Position numbers and translations under genes: made by a program. Positions 22,239-24,308 of a stretch of DNA of 24,308 nt are shown here, piece after piece. The stretch covers positions 1 to 24,308 of IMG/VR virus record IMGVR_UViG_3300014497_000028; one strand, given 5' to 3'. The stretch's first letter is position 1. Each line of letters opens with the position of its first letter. The notes under the pieces were generated by a model. It saw only the letters and a program-made list of their open reading frames with translations. It had not been told where the DNA came from and ran no database searches. This DNA is from a virus.

Positions 22239-23684
22239 CTACTCATCCGCCGATTTTTCCTCCGAGTATCTGAGTAACGACAATTCTGAATGTTTTATGC
22301 ATTTGTGCTTTGGTGAGTAATATGCTTGATAGAATTTGAAGTCGAGCCTATTGTGTTCAGCGCATTTTGCTTCAATGGTGCGCATTATTTCTATTTTGTC
22401 TTCGATGCTTGTTTTTATTCCAAATATTATTCCTTTAAGGCTTGAAAACTCATAATTAAGGCTGCGATCTTCTGGCTTGGTGTGGCTGTTCATCATATCG
22501 CATAGAATCAGCCTGTATTCATTCTCATATCGCCAGTCAGGCGATTTTATTACTATATCTCTGTGAAAGTTCTGCCAATATGCCGTCCTCCAATCCTCCT
22601 CTGAGGCCTGCATCGATACTGCGCAGTTACTTACCTTGCCGTTTAAGGTGTGCCATGTCGAATTCAAAGTCGAACCAGTCAGGCGACCAAGCGATTGAAA
22701 GAAGTCTATATCTCCGAATCCCTCTTCGTAATTGACAGATTCGAACTTGAATTTAATATCTCCGTAAAGTGCGCCGTTGGATCCCCATCCATTTATTCCT
22801 CTGAGAGAAAGAAAGTCACTGCCACTCTCATCTTCCGATTCAAATATTAGACATGCGCCTTTGTGATTATCGCCATAGTGCCCCCAAACTGATGAGTTTT
22901 CGCAAGAGGACATAAAGCAAGCGGTGTACCATTCTGGATATACAAGATTCTCGAGCAATAATGCATAATGTTCAGGAAAGTCTTGAAAAATAAGAAAGGC
23001 GTTTTGGCGGTTTTTTTCCGTCGCCCCATTGTAGCGAGACAAAATACTTATTTGTGAGTTGAGATTTCGCTGCGCTGAAAAAATAGCATTGGTCGCTTCT
23101 TCACTAGTATCGTTTTCGCTGATAAGTTGTTCAATATGCTCAACAAACTTTCCATCTGTGAGTTTTTTTATTGCATAATCCGGTAAAAATTTTTTTGATG
23201 CTCTCTTTGGTATTATTTTAATTTCTTCGTGCTTTTGTAATATTACTTCGACTGCTAGCGGGTGGACGGAGCTTAAATAAAATGTTAGCTCGTTTATTCG
23301 TATAGGGGTTGACCTGGTAATAATGCTTTTTATTAGTAGCTCTATGTGTTCATTGTCAAAAAATGCATCAATTATGTCTTGGCATATTTTTTTGCTTTGC
23401 GGAGTGGGAAAATCATCCATGCTGATATGAACTGGAATATCTTCAGGCGTCAGACCGTTGTTGTCATTGCAAAGTAACGCTAATACACATGTTCTTTCCA
23501 GACAGATTAAGTAGTGGCGGAAAAGATTTCTCCATACAATCTCGTCCCCTTTCCAATATATCTCCCTATATCCCTCCATAGGGTCGTTAAGTTGTTTTGG
23601 ATGTGCAAAATAAATAGATTGATTTAAGAGTTCTTTGTGGCCATTAAGCAACCGATCGGTGGTTCTAAACCTATAAAAAATCAT
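22239..23684 (-). CDS. DUF2971 family protein
   Basis: This 481-residue protein of the DUF2971 family opens MIFYRFRTTDRLLNG. The family signatures are visible: IYFAHPKQLNDPMEG (24-38), CFMSSCENSSVWGHYGDNHK (256-275), WRYENEYRLI (384-393) and GIIFGIKTS. It is longer than many members because of an insertion of about 180 residues between the first two motifs. DUF2971 proteins often occur in defence islands, but their activity is not known to me. AAGGAAG lies eight bases before the ATG. The gene is strongly AT-rich, unlike the adjacent STAND gene, so the two were probably acquired separately. It shares the strand with the STAND gene, 158 bases upstream of its start. Confidence 0.75.
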   Translation of the reverse strand: MIFYRFRTTDRLLNGHKELLNQSIYFAHPKQLNDPMEGYREIYWKGDEIVWRNLFRHYLICLERTCVLALLCNDNNGLTPEDIPVHISMDDFPTPQSKKICQDIIDAFFDNEHIELLIKSIITRSTPIRINELTFYLSSVHPLAVEVILQKHEEIKIIPKRASKKFLPDYAIKKLTDGKFVEHIEQLISENDTSEEATNAIFSAQRNLNSQISILSRYNGATEKNRQNAFLIFQDFPEHYALLLENLVYPEWYTACFMSSCENSSVWGHYGDNHKGACLIFESEDESGSDFLSLRGINGWGSNGALYGDIKFKFESVNYEEGFGDIDFFQSLGRLTGSTLNSTWHTLNGKVSNCAVSMQASEEDWRTAYWQNFHRDIVIKSPDWRYENEYRLILCDMMNSHTKPEDRSLNYEFSSLKGIIFGIKTSIEDKIEIMRTIEAKCAEHNRLDFKFYQAYYSPKHKCIKHSELSLLRYSEEKSADE

Positions 23685-24185
23685 CGCGTGACTTCCTTTT
23701 CTTACAGCTGAAGAAGGGCTGATGCTAGGGCTGTTTGTTTACGCTACTATTTTGCGAGCGTGCTGTCCATTGGCCAGTGTTGGGGGGTGATGACATTATT
23801 TGCCATATGGCTGCGTGGCATATTTTGATAAAAATTTGGGTCGAGTAAGATGCCCGATAGGTGGGTTTATACTGGTGCCATAGCGACCAAGAACTATACG
23901 AGCACAGCCTAGTTTTGGGTCCGAAACCTGGCGATGAGACCGCACCGGTACTGCACTGACGGCATTCGACGTGACCGCTGGTATTTAGATTAGTACTCAT
24001 CCGCCTGAGTCTCCATGACCATTCAGTCATCCTCAAAACGATGATTTAGCCTGCAAGATCCCAGATTTTCTTTGCTCCGCAACTGAATCTACAGAGCAAG
24101 GAGATAAGGGTATCAGAACCGGAATTGAACGCCGGATGCGTAGCAATTTACAGGCTAAGCAATTGTTTTATATGAAAAAAAGTAC
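23685..24185. other. Gene-free stretch inside the right attachment region
   Basis: No supported gene. A minus-strand open frame (23725-24036) has a biased, cysteine- and serine-rich product and no ribosome binding site, so it is not called. The last 60 bases before the tRNA-Leu fragment are AT-rich, as attachment-site arms often are. A P2-like prophage should carry its integrase here, but none is seen. Confidence 0.5.
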
Positions 24186-24243
24186 GGACTTAAAATCCCC
24201 CGCTCGTAAGGGCGTGCCGGTTCGATTCCGGCTTCGGGCACCA
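24186..24243 (+). pseudogene. 3' half of tRNA-Leu(UAA), right attachment-site remnant
   Basis: The segment begins GGACTTAAAATCC (anticodon loop CTTAAAA, anticodon TAA). It continues through a class II variable arm, an intact T arm GCCGG-TTCGATT-CCGGC, and 3' TTCGGGCACCA. Everything 5' of the anticodon stem is replaced by AT-rich foreign sequence. This is what is left at the distal end when an element recombines into a tRNA 3' half; the restored tRNA-Leu should lie at the other end of the element, outside the window to the left. The conserved T arm and CCA contrast with the degenerate tRNA-Gly fragment. Confidence 0.8.
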
Positions 24244-24251
24244 TATATATC

Positions 24252-24295
24252 AAAGGCCTGCATGAGGAAACTCATGCAGGCCTTTGTCGTTTTTG
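24252..24295 (+). terminator. Strong intrinsic terminator of the original tRNA-Leu gene
   Basis: AAAGGCCTGCATGAG (24252-24266), a GAAA tetraloop and CTCATGCAGGCCTTT (24271-24285) form a perfect 15-bp stem, followed by GTCGTTTTT. It lies eight bases after the tRNA 3' CCA, so it is probably the native terminator and marks the return to ordinary chromosome. Confidence 0.93.
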
Positions 24296-24308
24296 CTTCG
24301 CAATTTTA

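Noticed and set aside
23851-23868. GCCCGATAGGTGGG as a possible displaced 5' end of tRNA-Leu
   Set aside because: Only the first six bases fit; the conserved D-arm bases are absent, so the match is probably chance.
23725-24036. 103-codon minus-strand open frame near the right border, with cysteines near its N-terminus
   Set aside because: Considered as an Ogr-like zinc-finger protein, but the cysteine spacing does not fit, the composition is odd and there is no ribosome binding site.
24117-24140. Minus-strand sequence resembling a tRNA T arm (GTTCAATTC)
   Set aside because: The flanking bases do not form a proper five-pair stem and no anticodon arm follows, so it is not called as a tRNA fragment.
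1-24308. CRISPR array, insertion sequence transposase, or intact tRNA gene
   Set aside because: No regularly spaced identical repeats, no transposase-like protein and no complete cloverleaf were found by eye on either strand.

Overview
The window is Pseudomonas-like DNA carrying most of the late (structural) half of a P2/phiCTX-type prophage, followed by a mosaic accessory region that ends at a tRNA-Leu attachment-site remnant. The assignment rests on P2 gene order and protein resemblance (FII-FI-G-H-I-J-W-V / S-R / X-L-M-N-O / P-Q), on the GC-rich phage codon use, and on tRNA-Gly and tRNA-Leu fragments of Pseudomonas type. The species cannot be read from the sequence.

Layout. Positions 1-5827 (minus strand) hold the start of the tail tube gene, the tail sheath, a tail fibre assembly protein, the tail fibre, and baseplate genes I, J, W and V. 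An AT-rich HNH-like gene on the plus strand (5957-6757) separates V from tail completion genes S and R (6745-7673). Positions 7674-8870, where phiCTX-type phages usually keep holin, endolysin and spanin, carry only AT-rich plus-strand material: one possible gene fragment and two small genes of unknown function. Then come X, L, M, N and O (8871-12228, minus) and, divergently, terminase P and portal Q (12368-15126, plus).

Right of Q is a cargo region: an AlbA_2/Schlafen-type protein (15186-16592), a candidate cos site (17052-17065), a frameshifted bacterial gene (17249-17792), a cluster of GGTAAT/ATTACC repeats, a degenerate 3' half of tRNA-Gly(CCC), a 1243-residue protein with an Mrr-like nuclease domain plus a STAND-type NTPase (18349-22080), and an AT-rich DUF2971 gene (22239-23684). 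The right border is the 3' half of tRNA-Leu(UAA), followed by a strong terminator.

How it works together. The late genes look intact and appear to share one control: a 19-bp TGT-N13-ACA box stands before FI, before V and in the O/P divergent region, as expected for an Ogr/Delta-type activator encoded outside the window. No integrase, repressor, cox, replication A or lysis gene is visible. In a P2-type prophage the early genes should lie between cos and the right att site, but that space holds putative defence genes instead. The most likely reading is an immobilised P2-like prophage, or one reshaped into a defence island, that keeps a full virion-building cassette. The AlbA_2, STAND-nuclease, DUF2971 and HNH proteins are defence candidates by architecture and position only; none is proven.
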